DNA of 64,000 nt from Pseudomonadota bacterium (GTDB lineage: Bacteria; Desulfobacterota; Desulfobacteria; Desulfobacterales; JAHIVH01), in assembly GCA_018816735.1 (NCBI GenBank), contig JAHIVH010000123.1:47882-111881 (forward strand), read 5' to 3'. The notes under the pieces were generated by a model that made no database searches, was not told the origin of the DNA, and worked only from the letters and a program-made list of their open reading frames with translations. Numbering within the stretch: position 1 is the first letter of the stretch; every line of letters starts with the position of its first letter. This document shows, in pieces, positions 8,228-16,618 of this stretch. The position numbers were made by a program, and so were the translations under genes.

Positions 8228-10702
8228 ATGGAAGCAATCTCACTCCGGGATGGTATCCCTCAAAAAATGGCAGAAAAAATTTATCCAATGTTTCAACCAT
8301 TTAATGAACCCACTGAAAGGATTGCCTGCATCCGGGCAGACATACAAAAGACGCCTTATTCCATCTGTCTGGAGCGTCCGCTTCTTATCCGACAGTTCAG
8401 AAATTCATTAAACGGGAAAAAAGCGAAGTCAGAGCACCCGCTGATCAGACGGGCCATGATGCTTTCTCATATTCTCTCAAACCGTGTACCGCGAATTTAC
8501 GATAATGAGTTTATCATCGGAAACATGACATCAAAACGGGTGGCGGCCAATTACTACCCGGAAGGTGGCTCGGTCAATATCATGGAAGATTTGTTCCGTC
8601 TTAAAAAACGTCAGGTCCCTATTCATCTTTCTTTTAAGGAAACAGTTCAACTGGGAGTCATTGGCGTATGCACCGCGCTGTCAAGCGTAGGGGGGAAAGC
8701 ATTGCTGCGGCCCGGCCGAGTATCTCACTTTCTCGATTTTTTCCGGGCCAGACGATATTTTATTACAGAAGAAGCCGGCATCGGCCATCAGGTGGGAAAC
8801 TACAGGGATGTGGTCGAGAACGGGCTATGCCGGGCAGATCATATTGCGAAGGCTTGTCTCGACACCGGTAAGCTGGCGGATGGCACGTTTCTTTCAGCAG
8901 ATCAGGAAGCTTTTTTCACGTCTGTGAGAATTACCATAGACGGCATCAAAACCATGGCAAACCATCTTTCCAATGCGGCGGAAAAAGAAGCCCTAAAGCC
9001 AGGTACTGATAAAATACGAAAGAAAGAACTGCTAAATGCGGCAAATGCATTAAGGCATGTGCCGTACAATCCTTCCCGGACGTTTCTGGAAGGCCTGCAG
9101 GCGTGCTGGCTGGTACATGTGGCGATGAATATGGAGGATTTCGAGCAGGGCATGTCATTTGGCCGTCTGGACCAGATCCTCTATCCCCTGTATCGGAAAG
9201 GGATCGATGACGGCTCCCTTGCACCTGAAACAGCCGTTGAAATGCTTGCCAGCTTTCAACTGAAGACCTGTGAGACCATGCCTATCTATTCGGAGAGAAT
9301 CGATCAGTATTTCAGCGGAAACGGCGTGGCACAGGGAATTACCATAGGTGGCACGGACATGTTGGGTAACGATGTCACCAATGAACTCTCCGGGCTTGTT
9401 CTGGATGCATATTCACAGATAAAGACACGGGAACCGGCGCTTCATGTGCGGGTTCATTCCGGGATGCCGGCCTGGTTTCTTAAAAAGGCTGTGGAAACCG
9501 TTCAGCTTGGATGTGGAAAACCATCGTTTTTTGGAGATAGAGCCGTTGTAAATGCGCTTCAGGAAGCTGGCATGTCCGAAGCCCATGCCAGAGATTATGC
9601 CGTTATCGGATGTGTGGAAATGGCCAGCCAGGGGAGGACTTATAATTCCTCGGATGCGTGTCTTTTCAATCTGCCCCTTTGTCTGGAACTGGCTTTAAAT
9701 CAGGGATACAGCTTCATGGGGAACACGGTATTCAAAAAAAGAATCGGCGCTGCCACACCCCCTGCAGATGCCATGATTATCTTTGATAATGTGGTGAAAG
9801 CGTTTAAGCTTCAGGTTGCACATGCTGTTGATGAAATGGCTAAAATCATATCCTGGCTGGAGAAATGCTACCGTATTGAACGTCCGACACCGGTGAATTC
9901 CATCCTGACAGAAGGGTGCCTTGAAAAAGGCATGGATGTCACCTGGGGAGGCGGATTGTATGATCTGACATCCATTCAGGCGGCAGGCCTTGCTGACACG
10001 GGTGACTCATTATTTGCACTGAAGAAACTGGTCTTTGATGACGGGCGGTTTACCCTTTCCGATCTGGCAGGCATATTAAAAAATAATTTCAAAGGTTACG
10101 AACCCCTGAGACAGGAACTGGTCAATCGATTCCCGCGTTATGGCAATGGCCATCCGGACGTGGACAGAATGACGCAACTGGCTGCAGATGTTTTTTCCGA
10201 CGCAATCCGGTCGCACAGGAATACAAGAGGGGGCCGGTATGTTCCCGGCATCTACTCCATGACTTGTCATATCGGGTTTGGGAGGCAAACCGGTGCACTT
10301 CCAAATGGCCGCCTGGCCGGGGAAAGACTTTCAAACGGCCTTTCTCCCATTGACGGTTCAGAAAGAAACGGGCCCACAGCCGTCCTGAGATCCGCAGCAT
10401 TCCTCAACAGCCGCAAATGGTCGAATTGCTGTGCCTTGAATATTAAATTCGACAAGAAGACGGTTCAAGGAAAAGCCGGCAATCAAGCACTATCTTCCAT
10501 GCTTCGCACCTATTTTGATCAGGGTGGCATGCAGGTTCAGGTCAACGTCCTTGATGCGGACATGCTTCGGGAGGCAAAAAAGGATCCGTCTTTGTACCCC
10601 GGCCTGGTTGTTCGGGTTGCGGGTTATTGTGCCTATTTCAATGACCTGCAGACGGATGTTCAGGATGAAATCATCGAACGGACCGTGCATGGAATTAAAT
10701 AA
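8228..10702 (+). CDS. Glycyl radical enzyme of the PFL2/dehydratase-lyase group, substrate unassigned
   Basis: 824 residues, a usual length for pyruvate formate-lyase-like enzymes. The catalytic loop is GCVEMASQGRTYNSSDA, with thiyl-radical Cys462 and the CxE glutamate Glu464 shared by glycerol, choline, hydroxyproline and isethionate eliminases. The glycyl radical motif near the C-terminus is RVAGYCAYFNDL, with radical Gly799; most relatives have GYSA, so Cys801 is unusual. The CxE layout differs from the Cys-Cys pair of true pyruvate formate-lyase. ATG 8228 follows GGGGAGGAC. The activase begins 3 bases after the stop. No microcompartment, decarboxylase small-subunit or alcohol/aldehyde dehydrogenase genes are adjacent, so context does not name a substrate. 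The residues after CVE (MASQGRTYNSSDACLFNLP) match none of the characterised groups I can recall. The enzyme is expected to be oxygen-sensitive and cytoplasmic. Confidence 0.88.
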   Translation: MEAISLRDGIPQKMAEKIYPMFQPFNEPTERIACIRADIQKTPYSICLERPLLIRQFRNSLNGKKAKSEHPLIRRAMMLSHILSNRVPRIYDNEFIIGNMTSKRVAANYYPEGGSVNIMEDLFRLKKRQVPIHLSFKETVQLGVIGVCTALSSVGGKALLRPGRVSHFLDFFRARRYFITEEAGIGHQVGNYRDVVENGLCRADHIAKACLDTGKLADGTFLSADQEAFFTSVRITIDGIKTMANHLSNAAEKEALKPGTDKIRKKELLNAANALRHVPYNPSRTFLEGLQACWLVHVAMNMEDFEQGMSFGRLDQILYPLYRKGIDDGSLAPETAVEMLASFQLKTCETMPIYSERIDQYFSGNGVAQGITIGGTDMLGNDVTNELSGLVLDAYSQIKTREPALHVRVHSGMPAWFLKKAVETVQLGCGKPSFFGDRAVVNALQEAGMSEAHARDYAVIGCVEMASQGRTYNSSDACLFNLPLCLELALNQGYSFMGNTVFKKRIGAATPPADAMIIFDNVVKAFKLQVAHAVDEMAKIISWLEKCYRIERPTPVNSILTEGCLEKGMDVTWGGGLYDLTSIQAAGLADTGDSLFALKKLVFDDGRFTLSDLAGILKNNFKGYEPLRQELVNRFPRYGNGHPDVDRMTQLAADVFSDAIRSHRNTRGGRYVPGIYSMTCHIGFGRQTGALPNGRLAGERLSNGLSPIDGSERNGPTAVLRSAAFLNSRKWSNCCALNIKFDKKTVQGKAGNQALSSMLRTYFDQGGMQVQVNVLDADMLREAKKDPSLYPGLVVRVAGYCAYFNDLQTDVQDEIIERTVHGIK

Positions 10703-10705
10703 AAC

Positions 10706-11701
10706 GTGACACCTTCTATTTTTTCGATTCAACACTTTTGTCTGCAGGATGGCCCCGGTATCAGAAGCATGATATTCTTTAAGGGATGTCCGCTTCGTTG
10801 CACCTGGTGCCAGAACCCGGAATCGTGGTATGCCGGCCCGGAAGTGGCGTTTAAATCCCACCTCTGCATTGGTTGCAACCTTTGCATGGACAACTGCCCC
10901 GAGCAGGCGATTTTCAGGCCCGGCCATCGGGACCCGTCCCGTTGCACGCGCTGTTTCTCCTGTGTGGATCATTGTCCGTCCCGTGCATTGGAAGGTTTTG
11001 GGAAATCCTATTCCATCGCGTCCATCAGAGACATTCTCCGGCCTGAATATCCCTTTTATCGTGATTCAGGCGGGGGGATTACCTTCTCCGGCGGAGAACC
11101 TTCGCTTTACATGAATTTCATAGAACGACTTTCCGGTGTCCTCAAGGAAGATGGCATTTCCATTACCCTTGAAACCTGTGGCGATTTCGATCCGGGCATT
11201 TTTTACAAGAGAAAAAAAATGCCTATAGGCGTGATCGATGACATGCCGGAGCCAACAAATCTTTGCCGGCCGGGTTTCCTGAAAGATGTGGACCTGGTTC
11301 TCTTTGACATCAAATTGGTCGACGATTTGCGTCACCGGCAATTCTGCGGCAAAGGGAATACCCGCATTCAAACGAATCTCAGCAATCTCGCCACTCTTGC
11401 AAAAATTGGCGGTGGACCGCGTGTGTGGCCCCGCATGCCGGTTATCCCCAATATTACAGATACCGTGGATAATCTTTCCGGTTGGGCCGATTATCTGTTG
11501 AAATCAGGCGTATTTTATCTTACGCTTGTCCCGTATCACAACCTGGGAAGCTTAAAACGAATCTGGCTGAATATTACGGATGGACCGGTCATACCTGCCC
11601 TGAAGACTGAAGAATTGGAAAAAACAGTTCAGATTTTAACGGATTACGGCATATCCTGTTTTTCTCCTGGAGAGGAAGACTGGCAATTGAGTGATAGATA
11701 A
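10706..11701 (+). CDS. Glycyl radical enzyme activating enzyme (radical SAM)
   Basis: 331 residues. The radical SAM motif CPLRCTWC supplies Cys28, Cys32 and Cys35 for the SAM-binding [4Fe-4S] cluster. An inserted ferredoxin-like segment carries two more CX2CX2CX3C sets (Cys54/57/60/64 and Cys80/83/86/90), typical of activases for glycerol dehydratase-like enzymes rather than PFL itself. GGGITFSGGEP is the usual SAM-contact region. It generates the glycyl radical on the product of the preceding gene. The start is GTG 10706, 3 bases after that gene's stop, with only a weak GGA upstream, so translational coupling is likely. The segment around 165-190 (KRKKMPIGVIDDMPEPTNLC) looks like an insertion relative to short activases. 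No terminator is obvious downstream. Confidence 0.92.
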   Translation: MTPSIFSIQHFCLQDGPGIRSMIFFKGCPLRCTWCQNPESWYAGPEVAFKSHLCIGCNLCMDNCPEQAIFRPGHRDPSRCTRCFSCVDHCPSRALEGFGKSYSIASIRDILRPEYPFYRDSGGGITFSGGEPSLYMNFIERLSGVLKEDGISITLETCGDFDPGIFYKRKKMPIGVIDDMPEPTNLCRPGFLKDVDLVLFDIKLVDDLRHRQFCGKGNTRIQTNLSNLATLAKIGGGPRVWPRMPVIPNITDTVDNLSGWADYLLKSGVFYLTLVPYHNLGSLKRIWLNITDGPVIPALKTEELEKTVQILTDYGISCFSPGEEDWQLSDR

Positions 11702-11911
11702 AACCAATTTTTTAACCTTAATTTACGACTTATGCCCTATTGGCAACTCTCTCATTTTCCTGTATATTTATGCGAGTAAATTTGACCGGTTGTATTGTTT
11801 CATAAGTGCAAGGATGGCTAACCCCCCTTTAATCTTGTGAAAAATGAAAGTGTTATGGGCAATATGCGATCCACGTCCATTCTGCCTGAAATTGAAACAC
11901 GGAGAAAATGA

Positions 11912-12439
11912 ATGAATAAAGAAAAAGCTTTGTTGATTTCGGTCAAACAAATTTTTCTGATCGGCATCATGTGTTTGGGGTTGATCACAACAATCGGAAC
12001 GGGTTCAGGTGATGATGACAAGAATGGATCATCCACAGGAACAGAAGCCACTTTAAAACACGAGGGGTTTGATTTTTCAGCCGGTGTTGTGCCTGAAAAC
12101 GGGGAAGATTCTGATGGGGATACAATCAATTGGGTGCCGGACCCATCTATGTATCTGGATGGTGCTTCCTATGGTGACGGCGTCTGGTGGCGATCGAAAG
12201 AAAACACCGCCAGTGAAAATTTTTCCAAGGATTTGGGAGAAGTTGATCTTGACAGCCTGACAGATATTCCAACCATATGGGATGGTGGCACGGGTATAGC
12301 ACTCATTAGTCTGCAGGAAAATCATGTGTATATTGTAAAATGTAAGGATGGATATGCGGCATTTCTGGTTAAATCCATTGATCTTGATACCTGGGATGTG
12401 GCAGTCGACTATATTTACACATCCGGCACCTCCTTTTAA
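11912..12439 (+). CDS. Small exported protein of unknown function
   Basis: 175 residues; family not recognised. A hydrophobic segment (about 8-28) is followed by GTGSGDDDKNGSS, which resembles the Gly/Asp-rich stretch just after a lipoprotein cleavage site, but there is no cysteine at the expected lipobox position, so lipidation is not supported. The rest is acidic, with several Trp and Gly residues (NWVPDPS, DGVWWRSKEN) and probably beta-rich. ATG 11912 follows GGAGAAAATGA; the first ATG of that ATGAATG pair is out of frame. Probably periplasmic or surface-exposed. It follows the glycyl radical activase by 210 bases with no shared-operon signal. Confidence 0.6.
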   Translation: MNKEKALLISVKQIFLIGIMCLGLITTIGTGSGDDDKNGSSTGTEATLKHEGFDFSAGVVPENGEDSDGDTINWVPDPSMYLDGASYGDGVWWRSKENTASENFSKDLGEVDLDSLTDIPTIWDGGTGIALISLQENHVYIVKCKDGYAAFLVKSIDLDTWDVAVDYIYTSGTSF

Positions 12440-12483
12440 ATGGGTGAACAGGGTGAGCAGATGACAGTATTGATTGAAAGTCA

Positions 12484-12963
12484 GGTTACGCTGTTGCCGG
12501 TGGCCTGGAGCTTGCGTTGTGGTGTGATATGCGGGTCATGGAAGAAACAGCTGTTTTTGGGGTTTTTTGCCGACGGTTTGGCGTTCCCCTGATCGACGGC
12601 GGTACGGTGAGATTGCCCCGCTTGATCGGCATGAGCCACGCCATGGATCTGATTCTTACCGGCCGGCCGGTTGATGCAAGCGAAGCCCTGAGAATCGGGC
12701 TTGCCAACAGAATCGTGCCTCACGGAAAATCCAGAGACGCCGCAGAGGAACTTGCGTTACAGATTTCAAAATTTCCCCAGACATGTATGCGAAGTGACCG
12801 GATGAGCGCTTATGAACAGTGGGATAAATCGGTTGAAGATGCGCTTGAAAATGAGTTTAAACGGGGAATGGAACCGATCTCCAAAGGGGAAACACTTGAA
12901 GGGGCTTCCCTGTTTACAAAAGGCATGGGAAAGCATGGCCGGTTTGACGGCGCCGATTTTTAA
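12484..12963 (+). pseudogene. 5'-truncated enoyl-CoA hydratase/isomerase (crotonase) remnant
   Basis: Recognisable crotonase sequence begins abruptly at codon 12484 with GYAVAGGLELALWCDMRV and runs to TAA 12961-12963. It includes VPLIDGGTVRLPRLIG and the C-terminal helices. About 105 N-terminal residues of a family near 255-260 residues are missing. The frame meets a TGA at 12475-12477, and no ATG with a ribosome site precedes the conserved core; the first possible start (TTG 12517) would cut out the oxyanion-hole segment. The 3' part has no internal stops, so the truncation may be recent. It lies 45 bases after the exported-protein gene, so an insertion or deletion between 12440 and 12484 probably removed its 5' end. 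Confidence 0.8.
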
Positions 12964-13131
12964 AAAAACAATTAGCTTGCTTTCTTTCTATATAAAGACC
13001 TATTATACATTTAATCAATCAAGCCCTGTTTAATCTGCAGGACAGTTTATTTCTGAAGGAACAATCCATTCACGAAGGTGGCACCCTCCAGTTTGCAACG
13101 TTGAAAATTTTTAAAGAAAAGGAAAAGCGAT

Positions 13132-13485
13132 ATGCGTCAAAAATATGTGATTTCTCGAGATTGTGCCAAAAATGAGCTTAAAATAAGGGAATATGCAATC
13201 ATCGACAAAAATTTAAAAAAAGTGGCGACTTCAATGCTGCACAATGAAAGTTTCTCATTCCTCTGCGAAGAAACTTATGAAAGTGCGATTATCGAGAATT
13301 TTATCTCCAAAGGAATGGGCCCATTGATTTCAATCCTCAGGACCAACAATATATTTCCTATCGCACAATATGCCGCCGAAACTGCAGAAACAGTAATGGC
13401 ATTATACAATTCAACGGAAGATGGTTCAGTGGAATTGTTTTTTGACGATGACGATTTGTTTTCAGACGCGACAGGCGTCAATTAA
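13132..13485 (+). CDS. Hypothetical protein, 117 residues
   Basis: Not recognised. No signal peptide or membrane segment. The N-terminal half is mixed basic (MRQKYVISRDCAKNELKIRE), the middle is alpha/beta-like, and the C-terminus is very acidic (FFDDDDLFSDATG). ATG 13132 has AAAGGAAAAGCG upstream, a good ribosome site. It stands alone between the crotonase remnant and a convergent lipoprotein gene. Coding is supported by the ribosome site and ordinary composition; function is open. Confidence 0.6.
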   Translation: MRQKYVISRDCAKNELKIREYAIIDKNLKKVATSMLHNESFSFLCEETYESAIIENFISKGMGPLISILRTNNIFPIAQYAAETAETVMALYNSTEDGSVELFFDDDDLFSDATGVN

Positions 13486-13561
13486 TCTTCAGAAAATCTT
13501 TGAATATCTTTAGTTCTTATTTTATCGCGATTCAGCACCATTTTGTTCTTCTCTGCACCCG

Positions 13562-14608
13562 CTATTTCGTTTTTTCAAAGATGACCAATCCTTTTCCGTT
13601 TAAAAGGACATAAACATAGTTACCGATTACAATGACTTCCCGGGCATAATCGCCAAGAGAATAGGTTTCTTTTACAACCGGTGATGCAATATTCGAAGTA
13701 TCTATCACAACCAGGCCGGCATCTCCGTCAGCAAGATATGTATAGTGATCATCAACAGCGAGTCCTTCTGCCCAATCGCCGGTTTCATGAATATCAATCA
13801 ACTCAATGGATGCCGGATCGGAAGCGTCAAACAGAAGCGTGCCGTATCCTCCTGCAGCAAGTGCCACGATGTTTTCTGATGCTTTGATATCATGGGGCGC
13901 ACTATCATATGGGTTTGTAAAAGAACCAAGCAGTTGAGGGGAGCCCGGATAGGAAATGTCAAACACATCGATTGCATGATATTGACCGGCGACATAGGCT
14001 CTGGCATGATCGATTGTCATCATATAGCTGGATAAAGAGCCAACCGTTTTTAAAATGGCAAATGTGTCCATATCAATAATATGAATGCCTTTATAATCCA
14101 ATAGATATCCATATTCACCATTTAATACAAAACTGTTGGGAATGTAATCCGTGCTTAATGTTCTTACGATTTCCCGGTCAGAAAGAGGGACTTCTTTTAA
14201 AAGTCCGCCCCAGCTACCATCATGGTATTCACGTTGTGTAAAATAGACTTTTTCGCCGTATATCGCCACAGATGCCACGACATCCTCTGTCTCAAGAATA
14301 CCTGTTTGTTGCGGTGTTCCCGGGGTGCTGATATCTATAAAATATATCCCATCTTCTGTCATCGAATCGTCGGTATGGGCAATGATGGCTGTGTTGTTTG
14401 AAACAGCCATATTTGACGAGAATCCGGTTAATATATATTCTCCTTTTTTTTCCAATATCGGTGTAGAAGACGCAGCGCCGGAATTGCCATTACTGCAACC
14501 TGTCATAAAAAAGGTAATCCCAGTAGCAAGTGCCAATGTGGTTTTGATTAGGCATATAAATTTCATATTTTTCAGATTCCAATATTCAATTGCTGTGTTA
14601 AAAGGCAT
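13562..14608 (-). CDS. LVIVD-repeat lipoprotein (beta-propeller-like)
   Basis: About 348 residues. A signal peptide ends in FMTGC, a lipobox, so the mature protein should be lipid-anchored at its Cys. It is built of repeated segments of the LVIVD type, for example GIYFIDISTPGTPQQTG, GIHIIDMDTFAILK, AIDVFDISYPGSPQLLG, TLLFDASDPASIE and GLVVIDTSNIASP, which are predicted to form a beta-propeller. Such proteins sit in the periplasm or outside the outer membrane, and their ligands are mostly unknown. I chose ATG 14606-14608 because AAGGAAAC lies upstream; an internal ATG at 14564-14566 would give a shorter, more usual signal peptide but has a poor ribosome site. Convergent with the 117-residue gene; a 93-base gap separates it from the gene upstream. 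Confidence 0.82.
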   Translation of the reverse strand: MPFNTAIEYWNLKNMKFICLIKTTLALATGITFFMTGCSNGNSGAASSTPILEKKGEYILTGFSSNMAVSNNTAIIAHTDDSMTEDGIYFIDISTPGTPQQTGILETEDVVASVAIYGEKVYFTQREYHDGSWGGLLKEVPLSDREIVRTLSTDYIPNSFVLNGEYGYLLDYKGIHIIDMDTFAILKTVGSLSSYMMTIDHARAYVAGQYHAIDVFDISYPGSPQLLGSFTNPYDSAPHDIKASENIVALAAGGYGTLLFDASDPASIELIDIHETGDWAEGLAVDDHYTYLADGDAGLVVIDTSNIASPVVKETYSLGDYAREVIVIGNYVYVLLNGKGLVIFEKTK

Positions 14609-14701
14609 TGTCTGTTTCCTTACCACTGCAATTTGGATTTGGAAATAAATAATTACCAAAAGGTCGACCCTCAATGCTTTTATTTGCGTGTCTCTTGTTA
14701 A

Positions 14702-16594
14702 TCAGGTGACATGGGCGGCGTCTTCTACCCATCCGGGTTGCGCTTCTTTGGTCTTTTGAAGATACGTGTTCAACTTGTTTTTCGATATGGTGTCAAGCAA
14801 TAGTTGAAGCACGGTCAGCCTGTTGTTTCGCCGTGTGACAATCACAGGTATTTCACCCAGCGATTTCAGCTTCAGGCGTGCGGATGTCTTGCTCCGGGGC
14901 ACTTCCGTATTGATGGTGGCAAAAGACGGGGTGATCGATACAACCTGGCAGCCGATGATCGCATCGTCAAGCACAAGGTGCGCGTCTTCCGATATGGCAT
15001 ATCTGGCCTCTTTACGCCTCTCTTTTTCGGGTCTCATGTGGATTCGATACTCTTCAATAAACGTATAACCCACACTCGCCCCGATCAGGCCGGCCGTGAC
15101 AGCAATATATACCATACTGGGCATATCGAATTTTTCAAGCACGAGCAAAATAAGGAATCCGCCTAATGCACTTAAACCGCCAATGGTAACGACTTCCACG
15201 ATCCGTCGGTTGATATGTTTAAAATACAGGGTTTCCCGGCTCTCCAGAAAATAAGTCGTCAATGAAGACGAAACAGCGGGTAACAGAGGAAAAAGGAACA
15301 TGGACCGGGAGATACCGGTAAGGGGGCCTGTTCTGAAGATTTTATTTAAAACCAGTACGGCAAGCGCAATGCCATAACCGATACACCCTGCCAAAAAACT
15401 GTGGACAACCGTATTGTCGGAGGCCAAAGGATTTTGTCCTCTTTTCACTTGTTGCCGCCAGAAAAGGCGATCCACAAGCGTTGAGCCTATCAAGCCAGGG
15501 ACAAACATGGCCAGACCGATCAGTGACCATGTCAATGCTTCAAATGCATTATCGGGAAAAATTCTGGGGAGACTGGCAGGGGAAAAATAGGTGAAATAGT
15601 AGTAGTAAAGAAGCGTGGGCAGAAAAGCGGAACAGAAGATCACCATGCTGCTTTTCAAAACCGTATTCCAGTTTATCTCTGTGGCGGAGGCAAAGGATGC
15701 GGGACATAAACCAAAATAGGTAAAGGCAGTGGTTCTGTTCTGAGGAAGCTTTTCCGTCGATAGAATGCCGCAACTGATAAGCTGATAGCATTTCTTTAAA
15801 AGTGTATTCAATATTTTATCCGTTTCTGTCCGGATCGGTTCTCTCCAGGGATCAGTGGCGCCATTTTTCACATCATCTTCCACAAATTCAATGCGTTTGT
15901 CGATATCCTGTTTTAATTCAGAGTACTCTTTCTCCAGTTTTTCATAGAGCAATTTGTCACAGCAGTTGATATACCGTGTGAATTCTCTGTCTGCTTTTCT
16001 TTTTCCGATCATTGTATAAAGATAGCTTAATTTGCACCATTTGTGCCGTAATGAATTTGGGCGGTGATCGGTAAAATTGGATTCGCTGTTTTTTTCCTTT
16101 CCGATTGCTTCTATAACTACCTGTATATTCACGCTTTCAGGTTGAAATGCATTGTAGTCGTCTTCCAGGATCGAGATCATTCGCTGTGCTTCAAAGGGAA
16201 TAAAGGCATAGTCCTGGAGCTTGTCTCTCAGTTTGGCCTCCCATGTTTGAATCACGGGAAAATTGGGCACAATACCAATGATAATCAGTGCTGCCCACAC
16301 GTAGCTTTGGTCTTCGATTTTTTGGGCCATCTCCCTGGAGATATCTATTCCCAGAATATCGATCAAATCCGGGCATGCCAGCAATATCAGATAGCCTGCA
16401 AGCATGAACAGGATGTAGAGGGTTCTGTAGAGATTGAAGCGCATGAATGTGGTGTAATGTCTGGGCGGGTCGGTATATCCATATTTTTCTGTTTTATCTT
16501 TGGTCCAGGAATTGAAAATATTTGCTGAAACGATTCCTACGATCGCCATTCCGATCAAAACAACGATATTGCCGGGTAACATGTTTGTGTCCAT
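14702..16594 (-). CDS. Polytopic membrane protein with degenerate PilZ-like C-terminus
   Basis: 630 residues. Three membrane helices in the first 120 residues are followed by a soluble stretch of about 180 residues, rich in charged residues and Cys pairs. Six more helices (about 315-500) follow, then a cytoplasmic tail. The tail contains RRKEARY, the RxxxR half of a PilZ cyclic-di-GMP site, but the second half reads VVSITPSFAT where D/NxSxxG would be expected, so nucleotide binding is doubtful. ATG 16592-16594 has GGAGGAAA upstream. Function unknown; the architecture suggests a membrane sensor or transporter regulator. It is 24 bases downstream of the amylase stop in the same direction, so the two may be co-transcribed. 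Confidence 0.75.
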   Translation of the reverse strand: MDTNMLPGNIVVLIGMAIVGIVSANIFNSWTKDKTEKYGYTDPPRHYTTFMRFNLYRTLYILFMLAGYLILLACPDLIDILGIDISREMAQKIEDQSYVWAALIIIGIVPNFPVIQTWEAKLRDKLQDYAFIPFEAQRMISILEDDYNAFQPESVNIQVVIEAIGKEKNSESNFTDHRPNSLRHKWCKLSYLYTMIGKRKADREFTRYINCCDKLLYEKLEKEYSELKQDIDKRIEFVEDDVKNGATDPWREPIRTETDKILNTLLKKCYQLISCGILSTEKLPQNRTTAFTYFGLCPASFASATEINWNTVLKSSMVIFCSAFLPTLLYYYYFTYFSPASLPRIFPDNAFEALTWSLIGLAMFVPGLIGSTLVDRLFWRQQVKRGQNPLASDNTVVHSFLAGCIGYGIALAVLVLNKIFRTGPLTGISRSMFLFPLLPAVSSSLTTYFLESRETLYFKHINRRIVEVVTIGGLSALGGFLILLVLEKFDMPSMVYIAVTAGLIGASVGYTFIEEYRIHMRPEKERRKEARYAISEDAHLVLDDAIIGCQVVSITPSFATINTEVPRSKTSARLKLKSLGEIPVIVTRRNNRLTVLQLLLDTISKNKLNTYLQKTKEAQPGWVEDAAHVT

Positions 16595-16618
16595 ATATTT
16601 TCCTCCGGATATGATGGG

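Noticed and set aside
8070..8411. 113-codon + strand frame overlapping the start of the glycyl radical enzyme
   Set aside because: Overlaps the promoter/operator and the well-supported enzyme gene in another frame; no domain and no ribosome site.
10706..11701. Pyruvate formate-lyase activase proper (pflA)
   Set aside because: The two extra ferredoxin-type clusters and the CxE-type partner enzyme point to the dehydratase/lyase activase group instead.
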